DNA from: Planctomycetota bacterium
GTDB taxonomy: Bacteria; Planctomycetota; J058; JAJDCP01
Assembly (NCBI GenBank): GCA_029260765.1
Contig: JAJDCP010000051.1
Span: forward strand, 22,919-86,918
DNA length: 64,000 nucleotides
Direction of reading: 5' to 3'
Shown: piece by piece, positions 26,966-35,156 of the stretch
How positions within the stretch are numbered: the first letter of the stretch is position 1
Layout: each line of letters starts with the position of its first letter
Notes under the pieces: generated by a model
The model's input: the letters and a program-made list of their open reading frames with translations, nothing else
What the model was told of the DNA's origin: nothing
Database searches by the model: none
Position numbers and translations under genes: made by a program

Positions 26966-27004
26966 GACCCGTATCGGTAAGAGCCCGGTCACCGGAGGTG
27001 CTTG

Positions 27005-28033
27005 ATGGGATTCCGCGTTGCCATCGTCGGCGCCACGGGTGCCGTAGGCAGTGAGATGTTGAAGATCCTCGAAGAGCGCGACTTCCCTGTCGATCGCCTG
27101 CTCCCGCTGGCCAGTCCGCGCTCAGCCGGCAAACAACTGCGCTTCCGCGGTGAGCCCGTGACGGTCGAGGCCCTGGGCAGCTCGCTGCCGAAAGACCTCG
27201 ACCTTGCGCTGTTCGCCGCCTCCAAAGACATCGCCCAGCAGTATGCACGTGCCACGGCCGCGCAAGGCACACTGGTCGTTGACAACTCCCGGGCATTCCG
27301 CCTCGACCCCGACGTGCCGTTGATCGTGCCCGAGGTCAACCCCGAGGCGGCCGCGGGCCACAGCGGAATCATCGCCAATCCCAACTGCTCGACGATCGCC
27401 TTTGTGGTCGCCATCGCCCCGCTGCACCGTCTGGCCGGGCTCGAGCGAGCGACGATCGCCACCTACCAGGCCGTGTCCGGAGCCGGGAATCCAGGCTTGC
27501 GTGAGCTCGAGGCACAGACCCGCGCCTGGGCGCATGACCAGGCGGCGCCGGAACCGAGCGCTTTCCCGCACCCGATACTGTTCAACCTGATTCCACGCAT
27601 CGACACCATCGGCGCGTTGGGCTACACCGGCGAAGAGTGGAAGATGGTGCACGAGAGCCGCAAGATCCTGAACCATCCCGAGGCCCGCATCGCGGTGACC
27701 TGTGTGCGCGTGCCCGTGCTACGTTCCCACTCCCTCGCGATCTTCGCCGAGCTGGCACGGCCCCTTGGGGTCGCTGAAGCCTGCCAGGCACTCGCCGCCG
27801 CCGACGGTGTCCAGCTGGTGCAAGAGCCCGCAGCCGAGCCCTATCCTACGCCGCTGCAGGCAGCCGATACCGACACGGTCTACGTCGGACGCGTCCGTCG
27901 CGACCCCAGCCACCCGCGAGGCCTGGCCTTGTGGGCGGTGATGGACCAGTTGCGCAAGGGCGCGGCGAGCAACGCGGTGCAGATCGCCGAGCTCGTCCTC
28001 TGTGGGAGCAGGCATGGACCAGCCAGCAGCTGA
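27005..28033 (+). CDS. asd: Aspartate-semialdehyde dehydrogenase
   Basis: The enzyme reduces aspartyl phosphate to aspartate semialdehyde with NADPH for lysine, threonine, methionine and diaminopimelate synthesis. The N-terminal nucleotide loop is VAIVGATGAVGSEMLKILEE. The catalytic cysteine lies in ANPNCSTIAFVVA near residue 128, with substrate residues in VSGAGNPGLREL and the later RVPVLRSHS region. The length of 342 is typical of the short bacterial type. ATG 27005 with GGAGG upstream is preferred over TTG 27002. It overlaps the rhomboid-like gene. Confidence 0.95.
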   Translation: MGFRVAIVGATGAVGSEMLKILEERDFPVDRLLPLASPRSAGKQLRFRGEPVTVEALGSSLPKDLDLALFAASKDIAQQYARATAAQGTLVVDNSRAFRLDPDVPLIVPEVNPEAAAGHSGIIANPNCSTIAFVVAIAPLHRLAGLERATIATYQAVSGAGNPGLRELEAQTRAWAHDQAAPEPSAFPHPILFNLIPRIDTIGALGYTGEEWKMVHESRKILNHPEARIAVTCVRVPVLRSHSLAIFAELARPLGVAEACQALAAADGVQLVQEPAAEPYPTPLQAADTDTVYVGRVRRDPSHPRGLALWAVMDQLRKGAASNAVQIAELVLCGSRHGPASS

Positions 28034-29291
28034 AGAAAACCTGGTCGCTGACGGGGTTGCGCAGCGCATGCTGCTGCCGCAGTATGCCCAGCAGGTCCGG
28101 GGGTTCAAGCTGCTCGCGTGGGTTCTGATGCTGAGCATGATCGGGATCTACGCCCGTGCGGCACTCTCTTCGCGAGACGCACTTTCGAAAGGCCAGATGT
28201 ACGGCGCTCTGCGCCATGATGTGCTGGTGGAGTTCGGAGGCCGGCCGAATTGGTCCGACGCTCTAGAGCTCTATGCCACCGCGCCGCTGATCCATCGCGA
28301 CATGCTGAGCCTGATCCTGGCGATCCTGTGGATGCTCGGTCTGGCCCGCCGTGCCGAAGGCCGGCTCGGAGCCCTGGGCATGCTCGCGGTCTTCGTGCTG
28401 TCCTCTCTGGCGGGCGGCGCGGCCATCCACGTTTTTGGACCGCATTGGCTGATCGACGCGGGCAGTTGGGGCGGCGTAGCAGGATTGGTGGGCCACGGGC
28501 TGGGCTGGGGCATCCGTTACTACCGGGTCCTGCCACGTGAGGTGGCGTCCGGCAGTATCAGTCAGTTCTTCTGGTTGGCCGGTCTGGTGGGCTTGATGCA
28601 CTTCGTCTTCCAGGCTTACGCGGGCGTCGGCTACATGCCCTGGGACATGATCGGCGGCGTGGTGGCTGGCATCACTCTGGGCTTGTTTCTGCCGCCGAGG
28701 CTGCCAGCCAGCGGTGAGCTGGGCACTTCTGTACGTCGTGGTTTGGGACTCGCGTGCCTCGGCCTGCTCGGCTTCGGGCAGTACCATTTGGCCGTCCGCC
28801 CACCCGAAGAGGTGCAGCAGATCGCGCGCCGTGAGCTGGTGGAGTGGAGTGACCCCGAGCTCGGCCTGACCTTCGGCGTCGACCCCGATTGGCCGGTCGA
28901 GCAGCCGGACGAGTACAGGTTGTTGATCGACGGCGGGCGCATCTTCGTCTTTACTCGCGGGCGCAGTCCCTTTGACAGTTTGACCTGGGAGAGCACCCGG
29001 CAGCTGAAGATGTACCGCGAGGGCCTGCCCGCGAGACAGCCCAACACGCAAATGTACGTGGGCGAACAGCTCAAACGTCGAATCATGGGAGTGGATGGCA
29101 TCGAACGGGTCTGCTCACAGACCACCGTCGGGTATGATTCGCGCGATGTGCAGCACTACGAAATCTGGTTCACCTTCCTGGCTGAAGAACGCCTCGTGAT
29201 CCTGATCTACCGTCTCGAGCCCGACGATTCCTTCGATGCAGAGTGGGTTGAAGAATCGATCCGTCATTTCCGATTCAACGAGGAAGACTGA
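28014..29291 (+). CDS. Rhomboid-fold membrane protein lacking catalytic residues
   Basis: The first ~235 of 425 residues form six or seven membrane helices in rhomboid arrangement, including LILAILWMLGLARRAEGRLG and VFVLSSLAGGAAIHVFGPHW. The catalytic GxSG loop reads AGSWGGVAGL, with Trp where serine should be, and the helix with the catalytic histidine reads MPWDMIGGVVAGITLG without it. It is therefore likely a pseudoprotease. A ~150-residue soluble domain (LTFGVDPDWPVEQPDEYRLL onward) follows. ATG 28014 has GGGAG upstream and overlaps asd. It is adjacent to, and overlaps by one base, the dacB gene. Confidence 0.78.
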   Translation: MDQPAAEENLVADGVAQRMLLPQYAQQVRGFKLLAWVLMLSMIGIYARAALSSRDALSKGQMYGALRHDVLVEFGGRPNWSDALELYATAPLIHRDMLSLILAILWMLGLARRAEGRLGALGMLAVFVLSSLAGGAAIHVFGPHWLIDAGSWGGVAGLVGHGLGWGIRYYRVLPREVASGSISQFFWLAGLVGLMHFVFQAYAGVGYMPWDMIGGVVAGITLGLFLPPRLPASGELGTSVRRGLGLACLGLLGFGQYHLAVRPPEEVQQIARRELVEWSDPELGLTFGVDPDWPVEQPDEYRLLIDGGRIFVFTRGRSPFDSLTWESTRQLKMYREGLPARQPNTQMYVGEQLKRRIMGVDGIERVCSQTTVGYDSRDVQHYEIWFTFLAEERLVILIYRLEPDDSFDAEWVEESIRHFRFNEED

Positions 29292-30676
29292 TGCGCAGGC
29301 TTCTTGTCCTCTTAGTCCTGACCAACTTGAGCCTGGCCCAGGATGGACTCCAGGCACGCTTGCAGGCGATCGCCGCCGAGCGTCCAGGCATGCACCTGCA
29401 TGTCGAGACTCTCGATGGACGCGAGCTGGCAGACTACCAGGGCGACATCGGGGCGTTGCCCGCCTCGAACGTCAAGCTGATCACCGCGACGCTGGCCCTC
29501 GAAACTCTGGGCAGCGAGTACGAGCTGCGCACCAGCCTGCACCGCAATGGTCGGCTGCGTGGTGGGCGCATCGATGGCGATCTGGTAGTGCGGGGTGGCG
29601 GCGACCCCACCATCTCCAGCCGCTTCCGTGGCGATGGTGCGGGGGGACTGCTGCACGAGTGGGCGCGTCAGCTCGCGGGCATGGGAGTGCGCGGTGTGAG
29701 TGGCGATCTGGTTCTCGACACACGCCTGTTCGACCCGGTGTACCGGCATCCGAGCTGGCCTCGGGACCAGTGGAAAGACTGGTGGTCGGCCGGTGTTTCG
29801 GCGCTCAACGTCGGCGACGGTTGCCTGGAGGTGCGTGTCAGCGCGGGAAGCGGAGGAGCGGCCGTCGAGATTGACCCTCCCTTGCTCGACTATGAGATGC
29901 TCGTCGACTGTCCCCTGACCGACACGCGCTCCGAGCATATGCTGGACATCCAGCTCGACGCCGACGCGAGGCGCGTCACCGTGCGGGGGAAGTTCTGGCG
30001 TCAGGCCGGCACCTTCACCCACTTTGTGGCCGTGCCCGATCCCAGCCTGTTCTTTGGCGAGGCACTGCGTGCAGCGCTCTCCGAGGCGGGCATCCCCGTG
30101 CAAGGCCAGCTGCGCTTCGCCACCCCCCTTGAGGGGCTCGACACGCTCCCGCTGCTGGCCGCCCACACGACCCCGCTGCGGGTCGCCCTGGGAACGATGC
30201 TCAAACGCAGCCAGAACCTCTACGCAGAGAGCCTGTTCAAACTGGCAGGCCAGGCCAGCGGGCACGGTGGTAGCTATGAGGGCGGAGCGGCGGCCTCCCT
30301 CGAGCTGATGGAAAAGCTGGGGCTGAGCATGCAGATCGCCGATGGCTCGGGGTTCTCGAGAGAGAACCTGATCAAGCCTCGCGACATGGTCGGGCTGCTA
30401 CGCTGGGTGAGTCAACGGAGCTATGCGGACGACTTCTATAGCTTCCTCCCTGTCTCAGGCATCGACGGGACACTGAAAAAACGCCTCACGGGCGTAGCCA
30501 AGGGACGAGTGCTGGCGAAAACCGGCACGCTCAACGGCGTGACCGCGCTGTCGGGATTCGCCATCGTCGGCTCGGAAACTCTGGTCTTTTCGATCCTGGT
30601 CTCCAACCCCCGACTGGGTACGGGCGCGGCCCGGCAATGGTTGGACCGGGCCGTGCAGGCCTTCTTCGAGGAGTGA
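29291..30676 (+). CDS. dacB: D-alanyl-D-alanine carboxypeptidase/endopeptidase, PBP4 (S13)
   Basis: This periplasmic penicillin-binding protein trims or cuts peptidoglycan cross-links. A signal peptide (MRRLLVLLVLTNLSLAQ) precedes the three active-site motifs: SxxK as ASNVKL near residue 58, SxN as KRSQNLYAE, and KTG as LAKTGTLNGV. The ~100-residue insert between the first two motifs, with LRGGRIDGDLVVRGGGDPT, is typical of PBP4. The length of 461 matches the family. The gene overlaps the rhomboid-like stop and is followed two bases later by a universal stress protein. Confidence 0.94.
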   Translation: MRRLLVLLVLTNLSLAQDGLQARLQAIAAERPGMHLHVETLDGRELADYQGDIGALPASNVKLITATLALETLGSEYELRTSLHRNGRLRGGRIDGDLVVRGGGDPTISSRFRGDGAGGLLHEWARQLAGMGVRGVSGDLVLDTRLFDPVYRHPSWPRDQWKDWWSAGVSALNVGDGCLEVRVSAGSGGAAVEIDPPLLDYEMLVDCPLTDTRSEHMLDIQLDADARRVTVRGKFWRQAGTFTHFVAVPDPSLFFGEALRAALSEAGIPVQGQLRFATPLEGLDTLPLLAAHTTPLRVALGTMLKRSQNLYAESLFKLAGQASGHGGSYEGGAAASLELMEKLGLSMQIADGSGFSRENLIKPRDMVGLLRWVSQRSYADDFYSFLPVSGIDGTLKKRLTGVAKGRVLAKTGTLNGVTALSGFAIVGSETLVFSILVSNPRLGTGAARQWLDRAVQAFFEE

Positions 30677-30678
30677 AG

Positions 30679-31509
30679 ATGAATATCAAGCATATCCTTG
30701 CCAGTGTAGACTTCTCTGAGATCTCCGGACGCGCCTTACTCACGGCCGCCTGCCTGGCCGAACAGCTGGGTGCGCGCATGACTGTCAGTTTTGTGCGTGA
30801 GCTGCTCAGCGAGCCCCAGGCGCGTGTCCGGCTCGATTCATTCGTTCGACAGTGGGTGCAGAGCCCCGAGCTGGACGTCACCAAACAGGTGCTCGCAGGC
30901 TCACCCGCGTACGCGACCATCGACGATGCCGCCGAGAAGCAGGCCGACCTGCTGGTTTGTGGGACACACGGCCGTACAGGTCTGGGACGCGTCCTGCTCG
31001 GCAGCTTCGCCGAGAAGGTGGTCCGTGCGGCTCCCTGCCCGGTTTGGGTGGCGCGGGGCGACGCGTCCCCGGCAAAACCGCAGCGCATTCTGCTACCGAT
31101 CGACTTCTCGAAGTCGAGCGAGCACGCGCGCAGCCTGGCGGTTTTCCTGGCGTCCGGCTTCGGGGCTCGTCTGAGCATCCTCCATGTGTTGTCGAAGCCT
31201 GAGCTCCCTGTGGGCGGCGACGGAGACGGCCTGGACAGCTTCTACACCAAAGCCCAGAAGGAAGCCGAGAGCTACCTGAACAAGCTCGGCGATCACAGCG
31301 CCATCCAGGTCGACAAGAGTGTCGAGATCGGTGATCCGGCGCGTCGGGTGGTCGAGTTGGCTGCGGGCGAAGGCTTCGACCTGATCGTCTGCGGAACCCA
31401 CGGCCGCACGGGCATTCAGCGTTGGATCATGGGCAGCGTGGCAGAGAAGATCGTGCGCACTGCGCCGTGCTCGGTGCTTGTCGTTCCGACACCGCCGGCC
31501 GAAGACTAG
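30679..31509 (+). CDS. Tandem universal stress protein
   Basis: Two UspA domains are fused in 276 residues. Domain 1 has HILASVDFSEISGRALLTAA and GTHGRTGLGRVLLGSFAEKV. Domain 2 has RILLPIDFSKSSEHARSLAV and GTHGRTGIQRWIMGSVAEKI, both followed by CP/CS-V-V motifs. Both domains keep the G-x2-G-x9-G-S ATP-binding element. A GAGGAGTGAAG ribosome site lies within the end of dacB. Role is inferred from family: survival under stress or slow growth. Confidence 0.92.
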   Translation: MNIKHILASVDFSEISGRALLTAACLAEQLGARMTVSFVRELLSEPQARVRLDSFVRQWVQSPELDVTKQVLAGSPAYATIDDAAEKQADLLVCGTHGRTGLGRVLLGSFAEKVVRAAPCPVWVARGDASPAKPQRILLPIDFSKSSEHARSLAVFLASGFGARLSILHVLSKPELPVGGDGDGLDSFYTKAQKEAESYLNKLGDHSAIQVDKSVEIGDPARRVVELAAGEGFDLIVCGTHGRTGIQRWIMGSVAEKIVRTAPCSVLVVPTPPAED

Positions 31510-31673
31510 TGCCTCCGCGCACAAATTCCGGTCCAGTTCTTGCGGCGGCACGGCATTGGCGTCATCCTCCTCCTCCCCGCTACGCGTAGGGGCTCGTCGT
31601 CGATCTTAGACACTGCCGCACCGGCGCGGCGCCCTGTACCGAAATTATCGCGCTGCGTCACTAGGGAGCCGGT

Positions 31674-32363
31674 ATGGCTCAGCTCGAGATCCTCGACTAC
31701 ACCCCCTGTGTACTCGGCACCCTCTGCCTCAGGCGGCGCGAGCTGCTCAGCAGACCTGGCTTCTTCGTCACGGAGATGACGCTGAACCACGAGCTGCTGA
31801 TGACCAGCTTGCATACAGCCTCCGAGCGCGCCCTGGCGACCCGCGCCGGGGAGATGCACGCAGGCTCGGAATTGAGCGCACTGGTCGGCGGACTCGGGCT
31901 CGGCTACACCGCCCATGAGTTGTTGCAGAATCAACGCATCGCCCGGCTGGAATGCGTCGAGCTGCTGGCTCCGGTCATCGACTGGTACGCCCAGGACCTG
32001 ATCCCCCTGGCGCGAGACCTCAAGGCCGATCGGCGCTTCGAGGTCCGCCAGGGCGATGTCTATGCCCGGTTGGCAGGGCCCGTCGAGAGTCGCTTCGACT
32101 TGATCCTGATCGACGTCGACCATGCTCCCGACGAACGGCTGGGCGGCGAGAACGCCGCTTTCTATACCGAACAGGGATTGCGCCGCGCCCGTGAACACCT
32201 CGCACCCGGCGGCGTGCTGGCTGTCTGGTCCTACGCCGAGAGCTCGCCCTTCGCCGACGCCCTGAGGGCGGTCTTCAAGGACGTGCGGGTCGAGGGCGTG
32301 CGCTTTGAGAACACCCTGATCGACAAATTCGAGACCGACTGGCTGTTTCTTGTCTGCGGTTGA
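31674..32363 (+). CDS. Spermidine-synthase-like methyltransferase-fold protein
   Basis: The 229-residue product has the SAM-fold nucleotide loop SALVGGLGLGYTAHELLQ near residue 65, then LECVELLAPVIDWY and RFDLILIDVDHAPDE and GVLAVWSY. This is the layout of SpeE-like proteins, which use a methyltransferase fold for aminopropyl transfer. It lacks the N-terminal beta-hairpin domain of true spermidine synthases and resembles the short family members of unknown substrate. It is convergent with a methyltransferase gene six bases away. The upstream gap 31510-31673 contains a weak sigma-54-like sequence and a short palindrome. Confidence 0.75.
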   Translation: MAQLEILDYTPCVLGTLCLRRRELLSRPGFFVTEMTLNHELLMTSLHTASERALATRAGEMHAGSELSALVGGLGLGYTAHELLQNQRIARLECVELLAPVIDWYAQDLIPLARDLKADRRFEVRQGDVYARLAGPVESRFDLILIDVDHAPDERLGGENAAFYTEQGLRRAREHLAPGGVLAVWSYAESSPFADALRAVFKDVRVEGVRFENTLIDKFETDWLFLVCG

Positions 32364-32369
32364 AAACCG

Positions 32370-32990
32370 TCAACTGCCCGCCGAAGGTGTGGCGCTGAGC
32401 ATCTTGGCAGCCTTGGTCGACAACCGGTACACGTTCGCCGAGGGGATGTTGAAGAACACCCGACGCGTGTGGACGCGCGGAAAGGTCTCGAGCAGCATGC
32501 GGAAGAAGCGCTTGCCACCCGGCAGCAGCCGGCTGTGAATGTACTGGAATGCGACCATTTCGCCACCGGGCCCCAAAACGGAGCGGACTTCCTGCAGGAT
32601 GTTGCGGCAAACCTGCACCGGGAAGTTGGTAAACGGCAGCCCACTGACCACGCAATCGACCTTCTGCAGACCATGCTCTTCGAGGTGGCTGGCCAACTCC
32701 TGGGCATCGCCCTCGATGGTCAATGCCTGCGGAAAACGCTTGCGCAGAATGGGGATGAAGTCCGGCTCGCACTCGATCAGCACCAATTTCGCCGCCGGAT
32801 CGAGGACTTTTGCGATCTCGGCCGTCAGCGAACCCGTACCCGCGCCGATCTCGACGACCACCGAACCGGGCCCACGGTGGCGCGGAGCCGGAACCATGGC
32901 ACGCGCGAGGAAGCGCGAGCTGGGCCAGACTGCGCCGACCTGGCCGAACTTGAAGATGGCTTTTTTCAGGAAGATCAACGAACGGAGCAT
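32370..32990 (-). CDS. PmtA/KsgA-type SAM-dependent methyltransferase
   Basis: The 206-residue product begins MLRSLIFLKKAIFKFGQVGA and continues WPSSRFLARAM, the phrase typical of bacterial phospholipid N-methyltransferases (PmtA). Motif I is VVVEIGAGTGSLTAEIAKVL and the motif IV region is VDCVVSGLPFTNFP. These enzymes methylate phosphatidylethanolamine towards phosphatidylcholine at the membrane surface. The rRNA dimethyladenosine transferase family shares the fold, but the PSS motif favours the lipid enzyme. GGGGAGA precedes ATG 32990. Confidence 0.8.
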   Translation of the reverse strand: MLRSLIFLKKAIFKFGQVGAVWPSSRFLARAMVPAPRHRGPGSVVVEIGAGTGSLTAEIAKVLDPAAKLVLIECEPDFIPILRKRFPQALTIEGDAQELASHLEEHGLQKVDCVVSGLPFTNFPVQVCRNILQEVRSVLGPGGEMVAFQYIHSRLLPGGKRFFRMLLETFPRVHTRRVFFNIPSANVYRLSTKAAKMLSATPSAGS

Positions 32991-33133
32991 GGGGTCTCCC
33001 CTGGACGGGCCGGCAAGACTTTACCAAAGCCACTCACACGCAGCAAGCGGGCGGGAACAACCTTGACGCGTGCGGTCGTTGACATAAAGATGTCCATGGG
33101 TGCCCACGGGAGGTACCAGCCCGGGAGGCAGAA

Positions 33134-34303
33134 GTGAACCAGAAAGTGACCGCCGTGATCGCAGGTGTCTTCCTGATCGGCGCGCTCGTCGCGCTGCTCG
33201 GCTTGTTCGGCGAGACCGAAGATCCCGAACCGATCGACACCGTCCACACACCGCGCAACGGCCAGGACATCCCGGCTGGAAACCAGGGCTCAGCGGCCAA
33301 CACTGCTCCGGTGGACCCTCCCCCGGCGATTCCAGAGCCCCAGGATCCCCCAGATGTCGAGGTCACCCAGCCAGATCCCCTGCCCGAGCTGGGGGACTAT
33401 TCGCCCGCTCAACAGAAAGCGATGACGAAGATCCAGGAGTTGATGGCCAAGATCCTCGCCTTGCGAGCCCAGCAGCCCGTTCCCGGCAGTGACTACTTCG
33501 AGCAGCTCAAACGCATCAACGAGCAGATCGAGGCGTTGATGCAGGAGATGATCGCGCTCGGTCCTGACGCCGTCGGACCGCTGCTCGATTTGCTCAAAGC
33601 CGGCGCCTTTGACAACCAATCGATGCTCACTGTGCTCGTGGGAATCGGCGGCGAAGAGGCCAAGGCCGGACTGCTCGAGATGTTCACCAGCCAGGGCGAC
33701 TACCGCCTGCAGCAGGAGATCGTCAACGCGCTCGCGAAATGGAATGGGGAGATCTTCGGCTTCTACGAGGCCGCCTTCGGCAGCGCTTCGGACGCACGCG
33801 TGCAGATGGCGATCCTGCGCCACATGGCGGACCGTGGCGAAGGCGATGTCGGCAGGTTCTTCGCGCAAGCGCTGAATAGTGACGCAGACCGCAACGTCCG
33901 TATCGAGGCTGTGCGGTCATTGAAGAAGACCCGGGACCCGCTGGCCTATGACTTGCTCGAAAACATGGCGACGTCCGAGAATGAAGAGCTGGTGCTCCGC
34001 CAACAGGCGATCTACGCCACGGCGGCCACCGACGCCATCCGCGCGCGCTCGACACTCGAGAATCTGGCCGGGCAGAGCCCGAGCCGCGAGATCCGTGCCA
34101 GCGCGATCGTTGCTCTGAGCGAATATTATGGGGAAGAAGCCATCCCGATGCTCGAAAGCCTGGCTTCCTCCGCGAGTGACACAGAGATCCGCGAGCGGGC
34201 GCTGCGCGCGATCAAAGTGATCCAGACCCGCGCCAGCAATGGCATTCCCGTCCCCGGATCGATCGACCGCGAGATCGAAAACCGCGGAGTCGAGATCGAA
34301 TGA
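33134..34303 (+). CDS. Membrane-anchored HEAT-repeat protein
   Basis: The 389-residue product has one N-terminal membrane helix (KVTAVIAGVFLIGALVALLG), then a ~60-residue proline-rich linker (PPPAIPEPQDPPDVEVTQPD), then helical repeats to the end. Repeat-like units include VGIGGEEAKAGLLEMFTSQG, DRNVRIEAVRSLKKTRDP and REIRASAIVALSEYYGEEAI. HEAT repeats serve as protein-binding scaffolds. GTG 33134 follows GGGAGG. It is probably exported with the repeats in the periplasm. No partner is evident from neighbours. Confidence 0.78.
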   Translation: MNQKVTAVIAGVFLIGALVALLGLFGETEDPEPIDTVHTPRNGQDIPAGNQGSAANTAPVDPPPAIPEPQDPPDVEVTQPDPLPELGDYSPAQQKAMTKIQELMAKILALRAQQPVPGSDYFEQLKRINEQIEALMQEMIALGPDAVGPLLDLLKAGAFDNQSMLTVLVGIGGEEAKAGLLEMFTSQGDYRLQQEIVNALAKWNGEIFGFYEAAFGSASDARVQMAILRHMADRGEGDVGRFFAQALNSDADRNVRIEAVRSLKKTRDPLAYDLLENMATSENEELVLRQQAIYATAATDAIRARSTLENLAGQSPSREIRASAIVALSEYYGEEAIPMLESLASSASDTEIRERALRAIKVIQTRASNGIPVPGSIDREIENRGVEIE

Positions 34304-34402
34304 CCCGTCCATGATCTGATCTGCGCGACACCAATTCGTGCTGTCGGTAGGCCTGAGACGTGGCCTGAGCCGCCCCCCACAACGTCTGAGAGGAGTCCGG
34401 GG

Positions 34403-34888
34403 ATGCCCCCCAAGGCACTTGTTGATTGGCAGCAACAGCCCAGAGATGCGCTGTTGATGAACCGCGCCGCTGTCGCCGAGATCCTGCCGCATCGTTTCGA
34501 GATGGCGCTGGTCGATGGCGTCTACGCCCATGACCGCGAAAAGCATATGGTGACGGGATTTCTCGAGGTACGCGAAGAAGCGTTCTGGGCGCGCGGGCAC
34601 TTTCCAGAGCTAGCGGTCCTGCCTGGCGTGCTGATGATCGAAGCCGCGGCGCAACTCTGCACCGTGTTGCACGTCTTACGCACGGACGACCGCCGCATCC
34701 TGGGGCTGGCTGCCCTACGCGATGTCACCTACCGCGGCCACGTCACACCGCCCGGACGCTTCGACCTGGTTGTGCAAAGCCAGGATGCCAAGCCGTCGCT
34801 GATGCGGGCACGCTTTCATGTGCAGGGGTACTACAAGGGCAAGCTGGTGATGGACGGCAAGGTCCTCGGTATGCCCCTGCGGGGTTGA
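34403..34888 (+). CDS. FabZ/FabA-like hot-dog dehydratase
   Basis: The 161-residue hot-dog-fold protein has the FabZ start ILPHRFEMALVDG and the active-site stretch ARGHFPELAVLPGVLMIEAA, with His in GHFPE and the acidic residue in IEAAAQ. FabZ dehydrates 3-hydroxyacyl-ACP. It is somewhat more divergent than housekeeping FabZ and no other fatty-acid gene is adjacent, so it may serve a specialised lipid. GAGGAG lies upstream of ATG 34403. Confidence 0.85.
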   Translation: MPPKALVDWQQQPRDALLMNRAAVAEILPHRFEMALVDGVYAHDREKHMVTGFLEVREEAFWARGHFPELAVLPGVLMIEAAAQLCTVLHVLRTDDRRILGLAALRDVTYRGHVTPPGRFDLVVQSQDAKPSLMRARFHVQGYYKGKLVMDGKVLGMPLRG

Positions 34889-34984
34889 ACCAGTCGCGCT
34901 TCTCAGTCGACCGTGCTTGCATTTCCACGTGCGGCCAGGCTGAGCTCCGCTTTCCTTGCATAGCGCTGGAATGCCGAAACACCC

Positions 34985-35115
34985 GCTGTAGCGGCGGTCT
35001 GTGAGAGACTGTCTCAGGGACCGCCGAGACCACCGACCCCGTCGCAAGAACCAAGAGAGGTTGCGAGCCACCTGTGCCCACGCGCCTTCCGGCGCCCACA
35101 GAGCGCCGCTACAGC
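34985..35115. repeat. 131-bp inverted-repeat element with internal hairpins
   Basis: The ends are inverted repeats: GCTGTAGCGGCG at 34985-34996 pairs perfectly with 35104-35115, and pairing extends to 19 bp with one mismatch (TCTGTG at 34998-35003 with CACAGA at 35097-35102). Inside are hairpins at about 34992-35026, 35042-35066 and 35082-35094. The first inner hairpin would compete with the outer stem. It lies in the 268-base gap between the FabZ-like gene and a convergent gene. Its ends resemble those of the element at 51079-51191, so a small mobile repeat family is likely. Confidence 0.6.
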
Positions 35116-35156
35116 AGTTGGTGACGACTCGGAAGTTCCTCTCCTCCAGCTGCTCC

